This document shows, piece after piece, positions 1 to 8,303 of a stretch of DNA of 10,373 bases. A program made the translations under genes and the position numbers. Location: the NCBI GenBank assembly GCA_029287105.1, contig JARFRT010000207.1, positions 1 through 10,373 on the forward strand, written 5' to 3'. How positions within the stretch are numbered: position 1 is the stretch's first letter; every line of letters begins with the position of its first letter. The notes under the pieces were generated by a model that made no database searches, was not told the DNA's origin, and saw nothing but the letters and a program-made list of their open reading frames with translations. The DNA is from Akkermansiaceae bacterium (GTDB taxonomy: Bacteria > Verrucomicrobiota > Verrucomicrobiia > Verrucomicrobiales > Akkermansiaceae).

Positions 1-102
1 GCGCTTCGGCGCGGCAGGCGAAATGCCGAAACCGGAAGGTTGGGGGATTGAATGGGTGGCGGGTGCCGTGTGATTTGGTTTTGTCATTCGGATTGAGATC
101 AT
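1..102 (-). CDS. Partial open frame at left edge, unknown product
   Basis: An ATG at 102 opens a frame of 34 codons that stays open to the window edge, beginning MISIRMTKPNHTAPATHSIP. A GAGGA ribosome-binding motif (complement of 110-114) lies 7 nt before the ATG, one of the two best such sites in the window. The start is 58 bp after the stop of the large TPR gene, on the same strand, so co-transcription is plausible. The visible N-terminus is rich in Pro, Ala and Thr, has no signal peptide or membrane segment, and matches no family I recognise. In related bacteria exported TPR genes can sit beside ExbB/TolQ-type energisation genes, but nothing here shows that. An internal ATG (residue 6) is an alternative start. 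A real gene is likely but unproven. Confidence 0.45.
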   Translation of the reverse strand, partial: MISIRMTKPNHTAPATHSIPQPSGFGISPAAPKR

Positions 103-160
103 TAAAATTTCCTCGAGTCTTTGGATCCTGCGGTATTGGGGATATCAGCAAAGGGCATTC

Positions 161-2515
161 TTACTCACCACTGGATTTTGCGGCTTCCGCTTCGATGCCG
201 GCGAGTTTTTGCCGGGCTTCGGTGATGTGCTTGCTGGACGGGTAGTCGGTGATCAGCTGGCGGAGTTTCGCCTTGGCAATCTCGTTGTCGCCCATGCGGT
301 AGCCGACGTTGGACCAGAGCAGGAGCATTTCATCGAGGAAGGCGGCGTCCGGGTAGTCGCTGAAGACGCTGTCGAGCAGGTCGGCGGCCATGGAGAAGTT
401 CTCGGTGTCGACGTGGTGGCGGACGACGCGGCCGAGGGATTCGGCGGCAAATGAGCTCTCCGGGTAGGTTTCGTAGGTTTTACGGTAGGCGGCGATGGCG
501 CCGCCCATGGCTTTTTGCAAGGCGGTGGCGGCGGAGAGCCCTCCCGCGCCCCATTTGCTGTTGTGTTGGTCGGCAGCCTTGATGGATTCCTCGGCTTGTT
601 TCTGGAGCACCTCACCGATGCGGTACTGGGCTTCCGCGGCGGAGATCGGGTTTTGGAGTTCGAGCACACGTTTGTAGGATTCGACCGATTTTTCGAAGTC
701 CCCCTTATCGGCCAGGCTGCGGCCGAGGGTCATCAGTGCCTGGTCAGCGAGCACGGACTCGGGGTAGAGTCGGTTGAACGCGAGGCAGGTGGCGGTGGCG
801 GCTTTGAAATCGGCTTTCAGCAGTTCGCTTTCCCATTTGAGTTTGAACGAATTCTCGACCAGGTCGCCGGGGAGTTTTTTCCGGTTCAAGATGATGGGAT
901 CAATTTTTGCCAGTGCCTCCTTGGCGCGCATGGCGGCGCGTTCGTCGAGACCCATGTCCTTATAGATGCCACCGAGGCCGGTCAGGGCCTCGGCCTCGAC
1001 CGAGTTTTTACGTGCCTTAAGCAGGGCGTCGAACACGACATACTGGTCGGCGGAAACCCCCGAGTTCACCGAGCCGGAGACCTTGATCTTGGCCTCACTC
1101 TCGCGTGGCTCATCGCCGTAGAGGTGGACTTCGTCGGTGTAGGTCACACGGAGTTCGTCGAGTTCGTCCGTATGAAGGATGGCGTCTGATTGGTCGGGGG
1201 CCACGCCGTCTTCGGTCGGGGCCAGCTTGATTTTCCCAAGGAAGACGCCGGTGCGGATCTGTGGCCCTTCGGAGGTTTCCACGAGGGTGACTGAAACGCT
1301 GTCGCGTTCTTTCCAGACCTCTTTTTCCTCGTCCTCGAGGGCGAAGATATCGATGGCGTCCTCGGATTCGCCGCCGGCCTGAGCTTCGACCTTGTAGCGG
1401 GAAGTGACGGTCAGGGTGATTTTTTCCGCGCCGGGGGTTTTGTCGAGATCGGCATCGCGCAGCATCAGCACCTGGGGCTGGCCCGGGTAGGCGATGTAGG
1501 CCGGGGTCGAGTAGTCGCCGAGGTAGAATCCGACGGTTCCGGTGCTCACGGCGCGGACCTTGCCGGTGCGTGCCACGCCTTTTTTGCCATCCATGGTGCT
1601 GTCGTCGAGGTAAGTGACGGTCAGGGTGTCGCCGCCGATCATTTGCAGGACGCCGTCGTTCGGCTTGGCATCGCCGAGGGCGGTGGGGGCGGAGGCGAGC
1701 ATTTCGTGTTTTTTGCCGGCGACGGGCACGCCGGTGATGACTTCGGAATCGCCGCTGCTGACGGTAATTGTTGCGGTGACTGGCTGGCCGAGTTTGCGCA
1801 TGACCGGCACGTCGGCGTCATCGATTTTGGCATAAAACCGCTGACCGATCTCGATCCGGCCCAGTTCTTCACCGGCGTCCTCGACCTCGGTGCCGACCAG
1901 CGACAGGGAGTCGATCGCCTTGTTCCAGTTTTTCAGATTGTAGTGGCTCATGCCGATGTAGTAGTACGCCTTGTTGGCCCACTTGGTTTTTCCGGCGACC
2001 TCGGTGAGTCGGCGGAACAAGGGGAAACATGCGGAGTACTGGCCGGCCTGGTACTGGCTGAATCCGGCCTGAAAGAGTGCCTCGTGGTAGAGTTCTTGCT
2101 CGGCCTCGGGCTGTTGCTCGCCGGGCTCGGGTGCGAGCAGGCGGGTGAGCAGGAGGAAATGGCTGAGGGCCTCCTTGTTTTTGTGGAGTTCGAGATAGTG
2201 TTTGCCCATCGACATATGGGCCATGTGGGCGAGCGTGGCACCTTGGTTATCGCGCACCACGGTATTGAGCATGGCGAGGCCACGTTCGTATTGCTTGTAT
2301 TCCATCAGCTCCATCGCCTTGTCGTAGAGGTGCTTGGCGCGGCGGTCGATATCGGCGGACACGCGGGAGCGAGGGCTGGTGGCTTCCTTGGCCTTGTCTT
2401 TGCCCCTGCCCTGAGCATGGGAGGTCACGGGTAGGGTCAGGCAAAACGCCAGTAGGATCACTGTTGAGTTGATATTCACGAAGCTAGAACGTTGTATTGT
2501 CATATAAAATTTCAT
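161..2515 (-). CDS. Exported TPR protein with central beta-rich domain pair
   Basis: A 784-residue protein. Residues 1-35 look like a signal peptide: a short basic start, a hydrophobic stretch around 18-30, and a likely cleavage after SHAQ, so it should act in the periplasm or envelope. TPR-like helical pairs fill about 57-210 and again about 490-775, with recurring patterns such as YKQYERGL, KNKEALSHF and KGDFEKSVESYKRVL. Between the arrays, about 220-480 is predicted beta-rich. It contains two segments sharing the pattern of a DxD start, a TxTV strand, then GDTLTVTYLDD (295-305) or DELRVTYTDE (453-462). TPR arrays usually scaffold protein complexes, but the partner is unknown. The start at 2515 has no clear ribosome binding site, and ATG at 2503 (residue 5) is possible. 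It lies 195 bp after another TPR gene and 58 bp before the edge frame. The role is not assignable. Confidence 0.88.
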   Translation of the reverse strand: MKFYMTIQRSSFVNINSTVILLAFCLTLPVTSHAQGRGKDKAKEATSPRSRVSADIDRRAKHLYDKAMELMEYKQYERGLAMLNTVVRDNQGATLAHMAHMSMGKHYLELHKNKEALSHFLLLTRLLAPEPGEQQPEAEQELYHEALFQAGFSQYQAGQYSACFPLFRRLTEVAGKTKWANKAYYYIGMSHYNLKNWNKAIDSLSLVGTEVEDAGEELGRIEIGQRFYAKIDDADVPVMRKLGQPVTATITVSSGDSEVITGVPVAGKKHEMLASAPTALGDAKPNDGVLQMIGGDTLTVTYLDDSTMDGKKGVARTGKVRAVSTGTVGFYLGDYSTPAYIAYPGQPQVLMLRDADLDKTPGAEKITLTVTSRYKVEAQAGGESEDAIDIFALEDEEKEVWKERDSVSVTLVETSEGPQIRTGVFLGKIKLAPTEDGVAPDQSDAILHTDELDELRVTYTDEVHLYGDEPRESEAKIKVSGSVNSGVSADQYVVFDALLKARKNSVEAEALTGLGGIYKDMGLDERAAMRAKEALAKIDPIILNRKKLPGDLVENSFKLKWESELLKADFKAATATCLAFNRLYPESVLADQALMTLGRSLADKGDFEKSVESYKRVLELQNPISAAEAQYRIGEVLQKQAEESIKAADQHNSKWGAGGLSAATALQKAMGGAIAAYRKTYETYPESSFAAESLGRVVRHHVDTENFSMAADLLDSVFSDYPDAAFLDEMLLLWSNVGYRMGDNEIAKAKLRQLITDYPSSKHITEARQKLAGIEAEAAKSSGE

Positions 2516-2710
2516 CGAATGTCTAATTGATACGGGTTTTTTAGATTGATCTATTGTGAGTGCTGCAGGTGGGTTGGGCTGAGGGCATAGCTGTTTTTAC
2601 TCTCCGGATCCCTCGATGCACACGCGAGCCTAGGTCGAAGACGGAGGCTGAACGAGGTGTTTTTCATTTATTTATTATTGCCAGATCACCTCGAGCGAAG
2701 CGGGTCCGGA
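2516..2710. other. Intergenic spacer between the two TPR genes
   Basis: This 195 bp spacer has no open frame I would support. It contains a 7 bp inverted repeat, CGAGGTG at 2653-2659 and CACCTCG at 2687-2693, enclosing an AT-rich 27 nt loop, and a direct repeat of TCCGGATC at 2603 and 2705. Neither arm is followed by a T-run in the direction of transcription, so I do not call a terminator. The AT-rich stretch just before the downstream start could hold a promoter, but I see no convincing -35/-10 pair. Confidence 0.4.
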
Positions 2711-4450
2711 TCACTCCTCGGCCTCGGCCTCGCCACCGGTGAGGGCCACGCCGTAGCGTTCCAACCGGTTGTGTGCTTCACTGGACTCGCCGCTTTTCGG
2801 GTAGCGCCGCAGCACCATCCGGAGTTGTTGCACCTCCTTGCCTTTGTTGCCGCTGATGCGGTAGATGTCAGCCATTTTCAAGCTCGCCTTGGAGGCGGTG
2901 GCACCGCCGACCGACTCGAGCCCCTGCACAGTTTTGACCGCCTGTGGGTATTGCTTGAGTGCCACCATGCAGTCGGTGACCCCCCAGGTCGAGTCGGGTT
3001 GTTTATTGGCTCCGCGGTAGGCTTTGATCGCTTCTTCGTAGCGACCCAATCTCTGGAGCAGACTGGCCTGGGACATACCGAGCGCCTGTCCGGCATACTT
3101 CGGCGATTTCTGCAGGGCGGGGATCTCCGCGAGGGCCTTTTCCACGAAGGGGCGGTTGCGATGGGTCCGGGCGTTGTAATAGTCAAAACGGGATTTGGCG
3201 GCATAAAGCTTGTCCTTCATCCTGGCAAAGTAGCGCAGCACGAACTCCTCCGGCTCATAGTAGGCGGCAAAATTGGCCAGGCGCCTGATTTCCTCGTCGG
3301 TCATCCCCTGGGTGCTGACCGAGCGCATCACCGCCTGCGACTCCTCATACATCCTCAGCGGGTGTCTCAAGCGCTCCATAAGCCTCATCCTCTCCGCGGT
3401 TTTCATCCCGGCGAGAAACGGCTTGCTGTGGCTGGCAAAAAACGCCGAGCTCATTTTCGGATTGGACCCGTAATACCCGCACCATGTCAATACGCGGTCG
3501 AGCGTGGAGGGCTGGAGTTTGAACTGTTTTTCCATCCGGGCGAGCCAGCTCTTGTTGTCCTTTTCATAGACATTTTGCAAATCGAACCACTGCTTGCGCA
3601 GGTTGTCGTTATCGGCAAACCGGTCACCCAGTTTGGCACTCCAGTAGCGGGCGACTTTTTCCTTCTGATCCTGCTCCTCGGTCTTCATCTTCAGAGCCTT
3701 GCCCAGTACGGTCGACCAGTAGCGCCTGTCTTCATCGGGCTTATCGGTTTTCTGGCCACGACCATCAAAGCCGCCGGCCGCGACGTAGAACTCCTTGAGT
3801 TTGTCGTGGTTCGGGCTGCGGGTGACGTAGTGGGAGATCACGGCCGCGCGGGCTGTCTCGGCGGCCCTTTGGTTTGTTTTGGAAAATGCCACCGCGGTGC
3901 GCCAGTTGTATTCCGTCGCCTCCTCGTATTTTCCGAGCTTCTCCATAGCGCCCCCCAGGTAGGTCAGCGCGGTGCCGGAATTCGGCTGGGCGACATAATC
4001 GTCATCCTTCACCATTCTGGCCCAAACGGCATTCTGTTTGGCCGTGTCCCCATTTTGCTGGTGGCACTGCCCCATGTAAAAGAGTGCCCCGGCGGCGTAG
4101 CTGACATCGTCCGGGAAATAGTCGACCACATCCTGGTAGGCCTTGATGGCGGCATGGCGTTTATCAATCATGTGAAGGCAACGCCCCATGCGCAGCAGGA
4201 CGTAGGGTAATGCCTTGCTTTTGACGAACTCGAAGGAATACGCCTTGTAGGCTGCGTAGGCACCCTTGTAGTCGCCCTTTTTATACAGCTTGTCCGCGTC
4301 CTCCAGGTTCAGCCCCTCGAAGGTGTCCAATTTGCCAAACTCCTTGCTCGGGTAGAGGATTTCCTGTCCCGCGATATTCGCCGCGTCCACGTGGATAATA
4401 CAAGCCAGCAGCGCCAGCAGCAGGAATCGAGTTTTGAATCGTTTTTTCAT
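2711..4450 (-). CDS. Exported TPR-repeat protein, unknown role
   Basis: From the ATG at 4450 this is 579 residues. I chose that start because it gives a normal signal peptide: a KKRFKTR basic start, a hydrophobic FLLLALLACIIHV core, and likely cleavage near VDA/AN. The open frame extends upstream to an ATG at 4534, which would put 28 non-hydrophobic residues before the signal. A Cys sits in the core (LLAC), but hydrophobic residues follow it, so a lipoprotein is less likely. TPR-like units are visible at about 48-72 (DADKLYKKGDYKGAYAAY), 82-111 and 155-185, with more near 455-560 (LLQRLGRYEEAIKAY). The middle (about 230-440) is helical and charged without clear repeats. The C-terminus ends in an acidic tail. 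It precedes the larger TPR protein on the same strand, so the two may work in one envelope assembly. No catalytic motif is visible. Confidence 0.85.
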   Translation of the reverse strand: MKKRFKTRFLLLALLACIIHVDAANIAGQEILYPSKEFGKLDTFEGLNLEDADKLYKKGDYKGAYAAYKAYSFEFVKSKALPYVLLRMGRCLHMIDKRHAAIKAYQDVVDYFPDDVSYAAGALFYMGQCHQQNGDTAKQNAVWARMVKDDDYVAQPNSGTALTYLGGAMEKLGKYEEATEYNWRTAVAFSKTNQRAAETARAAVISHYVTRSPNHDKLKEFYVAAGGFDGRGQKTDKPDEDRRYWSTVLGKALKMKTEEQDQKEKVARYWSAKLGDRFADNDNLRKQWFDLQNVYEKDNKSWLARMEKQFKLQPSTLDRVLTWCGYYGSNPKMSSAFFASHSKPFLAGMKTAERMRLMERLRHPLRMYEESQAVMRSVSTQGMTDEEIRRLANFAAYYEPEEFVLRYFARMKDKLYAAKSRFDYYNARTHRNRPFVEKALAEIPALQKSPKYAGQALGMSQASLLQRLGRYEEAIKAYRGANKQPDSTWGVTDCMVALKQYPQAVKTVQGLESVGGATASKASLKMADIYRISGNKGKEVQQLRMVLRRYPKSGESSEAHNRLERYGVALTGGEAEAEE

Positions 4451-4558
4451 AGTTCTTGAAGACGCCCGCATTGCAGCCCCGACCGCTGGCATGGAGGCCG
4501 CGCAAGCTGATTGGGTCAGGTTTCGGCTATTCATACGGTCGCGTCAACCGCATATTAC

Positions 4559-4588
4559 AATATATTTACAGACATCTTTCCTTGATAA
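4559..4588 (-). promoter_or_regulatory. Candidate promoter for the 579-residue TPR gene
   Basis: On the minus strand a TTATCA box (complement of 4583-4588) and a TATATT box (complement of 4559-4564) are separated by 18 bp, in an AT-rich stretch that contrasts with the GC-rich coding sequence on both sides. If used, transcription would begin near 4552, leaving a leader of about 100 nt to the ATG at 4450, or about 18 nt to the ATG at 4534. The match to the sigma-70 consensus is moderate, and promoters of this lineage may differ. Confidence 0.25.
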
Positions 4589-4656
4589 CATATTATCTTC
4601 CATTTGTCGAATCCATCCCTCGAAAATTACCGGCCTGTGGTTGCTGGCTGGTGACG

Positions 4657-6717
4657 TTAATCGATGCGCAGGAAGAGATACTGGAGTTGCTCCGGGATGT
4701 CGGCGGTGATCACGCCGTCTTTCAGCGTGGCGGTTCCGTTGCCGCTGAGCACGGTGACCTTCTGTCCCAGTTTTTTGAGCAGAGGCACCTTCACCGACCA
4801 TTCGGAGGCGTCATTGAGTTCCCGGAACAGGACGAGTCGGGCACTTTGACGGTCCTTGCTGACGGAGGACATCCCGGTCCATGCGACCCCGTCCGGCGCG
4901 CTGCCGATGGGGATGATGTGGCCTGAGAAGATCGCCTCGCGTTCCTTTTTCCAGATGGCGACCAGTGGCGGCACCTTCTCGAAATACTCCTTGGGGAGGT
5001 TGGAAATCTCGAACCATCCCAGCGGGTTGGAAAACATGACGCTGGCGAACAGGGTGTCGGGTGCATAGAGCGCCGGCGCGAGCGGATCGCCCTGGTAGAG
5101 TTTCGTATTGCGCTGGTTATTGAGGAACTCCATGCGGAGGCGTAGCGGGTCGACGTGATCGGCGAGCAACCAAAGGTTGCGTAGCGTCAGGTGAGGCCAG
5201 TACTTATGCCAGTCGCTGTATCGGTTTTCGACAAAGATGGGACCGACATTGGGGGAGCCAAAATAGGTGGGTCGCAGGCCGGCGGTGGCATCGGGGTCGA
5301 ACACGACGCGGCCGGCGGATGCGCGGAGAATTTTATCGTAGAACTTGCGCAGGTTATTTTCGGCCTTGGGGGTTGCCATTTCCACGGCGTCGATTTTGAC
5401 GTATTCGATCCCGAGCTTGTTGCAGCACTCGATCAGGAGGTCGGCGTCGCGTTCCCAGTGCATCATTTCCTTTTCCGCATCCGGTCCGAACCAGAGTCCG
5501 AACTTCATGCCCTTGGCCGTGGCCGCATCGACGAGGGGTTTCAGACCATTGGGGAAACGTTTCGGGTGAGGCGACCAGAACTCGGGATCGGCGGCATAGA
5601 ACTCCCCCCATGCGCCCTTGCCGAATGCGGAATTGCCCGACATCCCCTTTTGCCAGCCGTCATCGACCTGAACGACGTCAACGCCGAGCCGTGAGCCGGC
5701 TTCAATTTCCTTTTTGAGGAATGCCTCGCTGACGCGTGAGTCGGCTGAGCGATCGCCCCAGGTGTTGCTGAGAAACCGGGCGTCGCGCTTGGCGTCGAAT
5801 GTCCGGATGCAGCGTTGGTAGTCTTGCAGTGCGGCGATGCGCCCCGGGCGGCCGCCGGAGTAGCTGAGCACGACCGATGCATACCCGTGGCCGGCAAAAA
5901 TCACCCGGCGGCCTTGGCCGAGCACACGCGCATCCCATGGCGACTTCACCGGGCGGGCGTGTGGCAAGGGTGCGAGTTTCAAAAAAACGAGCCCGTCGCC
6001 GGTGACCGGGTTTTCGATGTGGAAGAGATTGCCGGACGCGTCCACTTTGCTATGCAGCGGCATCCATTCCTTTTCGTGCACGAGGTCGTTGTGGTCATCC
6101 GTCTGGTCCATCAGGGTGACCTGGGTGAACCGGAAGTGTTGGATGTTGAGCATCAGGTCGTCGATGGCATCCAGTGCTTTGGAGGGTTTTTTCTTGGCGC
6201 CCTTGTTGTTTTCGAGGCCGCTGGGGCGTGTTTTGGGTTCATTTTCCGTGTCCTTATTCGCGTTCTCCGCGGGGGGGGGTGAGGTGGTATTCGGATTGAA
6301 GGTGACGGTGATCCCGCTGGCACCGGGAAACACCTGGAAGCGGCAACTGAAGGAGGTGATGGCCCCCTTGCTGGCCATGTCGATGACGAGGGATTCGGCT
6401 TCCACCGGGCTGAGTTGACCCGTTTTCGTGGTAATCGTCGTGCTGCGGGGTTCGGCGACGAGGTTGCCGCCCGGGTGGGGGGCTGGTTGGCGGCTTGGGC
6501 GGCGGAGCCACTCGCGGTCGGATGTTTTATCGCGGAACGAAACCGGGGTGAGCAGGCCTTGGTGGATACTCCATTTACGTTCGACCATCGGGTTGCCGAT
6601 GGTGAGCTCCTTCTCATTCCATTCGGCATAGCAGCCTTTGAATTTGACATTCTCGGCCAGAGCCAGGCTGCCTGGCAGGGCGAGGAGGGTGGTGAGGAAA
6701 TAGGCTTTTCGGATCAT
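4657..6717 (-). CDS. Secreted GH36-like alpha-galactosidase (clan GH-D)
   Basis: 686 residues from the ATG at 6717, chosen because it starts a classical signal peptide (MIRKAYFLTTLLALPGSLALA, likely cut after ALA); the frame is open 22 codons further upstream. The layout fits GH36: an N-terminal beta domain (about 25-290), a (beta/alpha)8 barrel (about 310-570) and a C-terminal beta domain. Barrel motifs are SNTWGDRSAD (317-326), VQVDDGW (349-355), FGLWFGP (406-412) and YVKIDAVE (439-446). In clan GH-D the Asp of the KxD motif is the nucleophile, here D443. The acid/base is less certain; D502 in NRYSDW is the best candidate. The enzyme would release alpha-linked galactose from oligosaccharides or glycans in the periplasm. 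A charged, Pro/Lys-rich insert (about 143-181) interrupts the N-terminal domain and contains a run of nine C on the coding strand. It starts 40 bp after the symporter stop, suggesting one operon. The exact substrate is unproven. Confidence 0.85.
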   Translation of the reverse strand: MIRKAYFLTTLLALPGSLALAENVKFKGCYAEWNEKELTIGNPMVERKWSIHQGLLTPVSFRDKTSDREWLRRPSRQPAPHPGGNLVAEPRSTTITTKTGQLSPVEAESLVIDMASKGAITSFSCRFQVFPGASGITVTFNPNTTSPPPAENANKDTENEPKTRPSGLENNKGAKKKPSKALDAIDDLMLNIQHFRFTQVTLMDQTDDHNDLVHEKEWMPLHSKVDASGNLFHIENPVTGDGLVFLKLAPLPHARPVKSPWDARVLGQGRRVIFAGHGYASVVLSYSGGRPGRIAALQDYQRCIRTFDAKRDARFLSNTWGDRSADSRVSEAFLKKEIEAGSRLGVDVVQVDDGWQKGMSGNSAFGKGAWGEFYAADPEFWSPHPKRFPNGLKPLVDAATAKGMKFGLWFGPDAEKEMMHWERDADLLIECCNKLGIEYVKIDAVEMATPKAENNLRKFYDKILRASAGRVVFDPDATAGLRPTYFGSPNVGPIFVENRYSDWHKYWPHLTLRNLWLLADHVDPLRLRMEFLNNQRNTKLYQGDPLAPALYAPDTLFASVMFSNPLGWFEISNLPKEYFEKVPPLVAIWKKEREAIFSGHIIPIGSAPDGVAWTGMSSVSKDRQSARLVLFRELNDASEWSVKVPLLKKLGQKVTVLSGNGTATLKDGVITADIPEQLQYLFLRID

Positions 6718-6757
6718 TGGGTGGGAGGGGAAATAAATTGAAATGGCGGGGCGGATG

Positions 6758-8287
6758 TTAGATAAAGGTGATGTAGAGGGCAACGGTGATCACCACGATG
6801 ATAGCACCGATGATTTTGACGATCGGTGCGGTTTCCTCGTTGAACTGTTCGTTAACGGGAAGCGGGACGATGGTGGTGCGTGGTCGGATCAAGGTGGTGA
6901 CGGCCATGGCAATGACCACGGCACTGAAGGTAATCGCCATTTTGTTAAGGAAGCAAATGGAGTCGAACATTTCCAGGTGCAGGACACCGTAAGCAACCGG
7001 GCAGAGCAGCAGGCCGATGACGGCGGTGAGCGGGCCGGCCTTTTTGACAAAGAAGCCAAAGATAAAGACCGCAAGAATACCTGGGGAGACGTAGCCCTGC
7101 AGGTCCTGCATGAAGTTGAAGATCCCCTTGAATTTTCCGAGTTGCGGCGCGATCAGGCAGCCGATGACGGTAAACAGGATGGTCATCGTGCGGCCTACCT
7201 TGACGAGGGTTTTTTGGTCGGCGCCCGGCCTCAAATGGCGCTTGAAGATATCCATGGTGAAAATGGTCGAAGCCGAGTTCAGCATGGACGCCAGCGAGCT
7301 GATGATCGCGCCCGCGATGGCGGCAAAAATGAAGCCACGCATCCCCGGCCCGATGAGTTTTCCGATGAGCATCGGGAAGGCGGTGTCGGAGTTGGCGGCC
7401 ACCTCCACCGGATAGAGTTGGAGCGCGATCAGGCCTGGGACCACGATCACGATCGGCAGGATGATCTGGATCCCGGCCGCGGTCAGCACCCCGAGCTGCC
7501 CGTTCTTCAGGTCCTTGGCTGCCAGGGTCCGCTGCGCAATGTACTGGTTAAATCCCCAGTAGTATAAATTCGGAATCCAGAGGCCGAAAAGAAGTGCCGT
7601 CCACGGCAGAGAACCGTGGTCGGCCGGGAGAAACATGTGCAGGTGTTTCTCGTTGTGAGTGGCGAAGGCATCGAGCCCGCCGACGGCTTGGATGCCGACA
7701 AAAGCGACAAAAAGCCCGCCGATAATCAGCGAGGTCCCTTGAAAGAGATCGGCCCACGCCACTGATTTGAGCCCGCCGTATGCGGTGTAGGCGGCGGCGA
7801 TGGCACCCACGACCCAGACCGAATGCGCCAGCGGCAGGCCGAAGATGGTATTGATCGTCAGCCCACCCGAGTAGAGGACGGCGGAAATGGTCACCCCGAC
7901 GTAAATAGCCATCATGTAAAACGACATGATGCTGCGGGCGTGGGAGTTGAACCGGTATTCAAGAAATTCCGGGATCGTGTAAATGCCGCAGCGCAGGAGG
8001 AGCGGAAGGAAGAAGATGGCAACAATCACCAACGTGATAGCGGCAATCCAGTCGTAACTCGCGATGGCCAATCCATAGCCTCCTGCCGCGCCACCGTTCA
8101 TACCGACGAATTGTTCGGTGGAGATGTTGGCGGCGATCAGTGAGATCCCGATGATCCACCAGCTCAGGCCGCGACCCGCGAGGAAGTAGTCCTCACCGGA
8201 TTGCTCGCGTCTCCCTTTATACATACTGATGCCGATGACGACGGCAAAGAAAAGACCGACAACGATAAAATCTGTGAGTTCAAGCAT
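6758..8287 (-). CDS. Na+/sugar symporter, SSS (SLC5) family, vSGLT-like
   Basis: A 509-residue inner-membrane protein with many hydrophobic helices, the usual length for solute:sodium symporters. It resembles Vibrio SGLT closely: AANISTEQF (52-60), YGLAIASYDW (71-80), CGIYTIPEF (100-108), NLYYWGFNQYI (240-250), ISSLASMLNS (329-338) and TMDIFK (344-349). By family knowledge, Asn54 and Gln59 correspond to sugar-contact residues, Tyr243 to the inner gate, and Ser330/Ser331 to the Na+ site. Two sugar-site positions differ: Asp79 replaces the vSGLT Glu, and Gln274 sits where vSGLT has a sugar-binding Lys. Transport of a monosaccharide with Na+ is likely; galactose is suggested by the adjoining alpha-galactosidase, but the changes could shift specificity. 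The ATG at 8287 has no strong ribosome binding site but matches the family N-terminus. An intact regulator is absent from the window. Confidence 0.93.
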   Translation of the reverse strand: MLELTDFIVVGLFFAVVIGISMYKGRREQSGEDYFLAGRGLSWWIIGISLIAANISTEQFVGMNGGAAGGYGLAIASYDWIAAITLVIVAIFFLPLLLRCGIYTIPEFLEYRFNSHARSIMSFYMMAIYVGVTISAVLYSGGLTINTIFGLPLAHSVWVVGAIAAAYTAYGGLKSVAWADLFQGTSLIIGGLFVAFVGIQAVGGLDAFATHNEKHLHMFLPADHGSLPWTALLFGLWIPNLYYWGFNQYIAQRTLAAKDLKNGQLGVLTAAGIQIILPIVIVVPGLIALQLYPVEVAANSDTAFPMLIGKLIGPGMRGFIFAAIAGAIISSLASMLNSASTIFTMDIFKRHLRPGADQKTLVKVGRTMTILFTVIGCLIAPQLGKFKGIFNFMQDLQGYVSPGILAVFIFGFFVKKAGPLTAVIGLLLCPVAYGVLHLEMFDSICFLNKMAITFSAVVIAMAVTTLIRPRTTIVPLPVNEQFNEETAPIVKIIGAIIVVITVALYITFI

Positions 8288-8303
8288 GATGAGGATGGTG
8301 TGG

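Noticed and set aside
1643..2434. A 263-codon plus-strand frame antisense to the large TPR gene
   Set aside because: Its low-complexity Gly/Val/Leu translation mirrors the codon pattern of the minus-strand gene; no independent evidence of coding.
2657..4210. A 517-codon open frame on the plus strand, antisense to the smaller TPR gene
   Set aside because: It lies opposite a well-supported exported TPR protein, its translation is His/Gly/Leu-rich with no recognisable domain, and long antisense frames are expected opposite GC-rich genes.
4600..4656. Terminator after the glycosidase
   Set aside because: No stem with a following T-run can be drawn on the minus strand.
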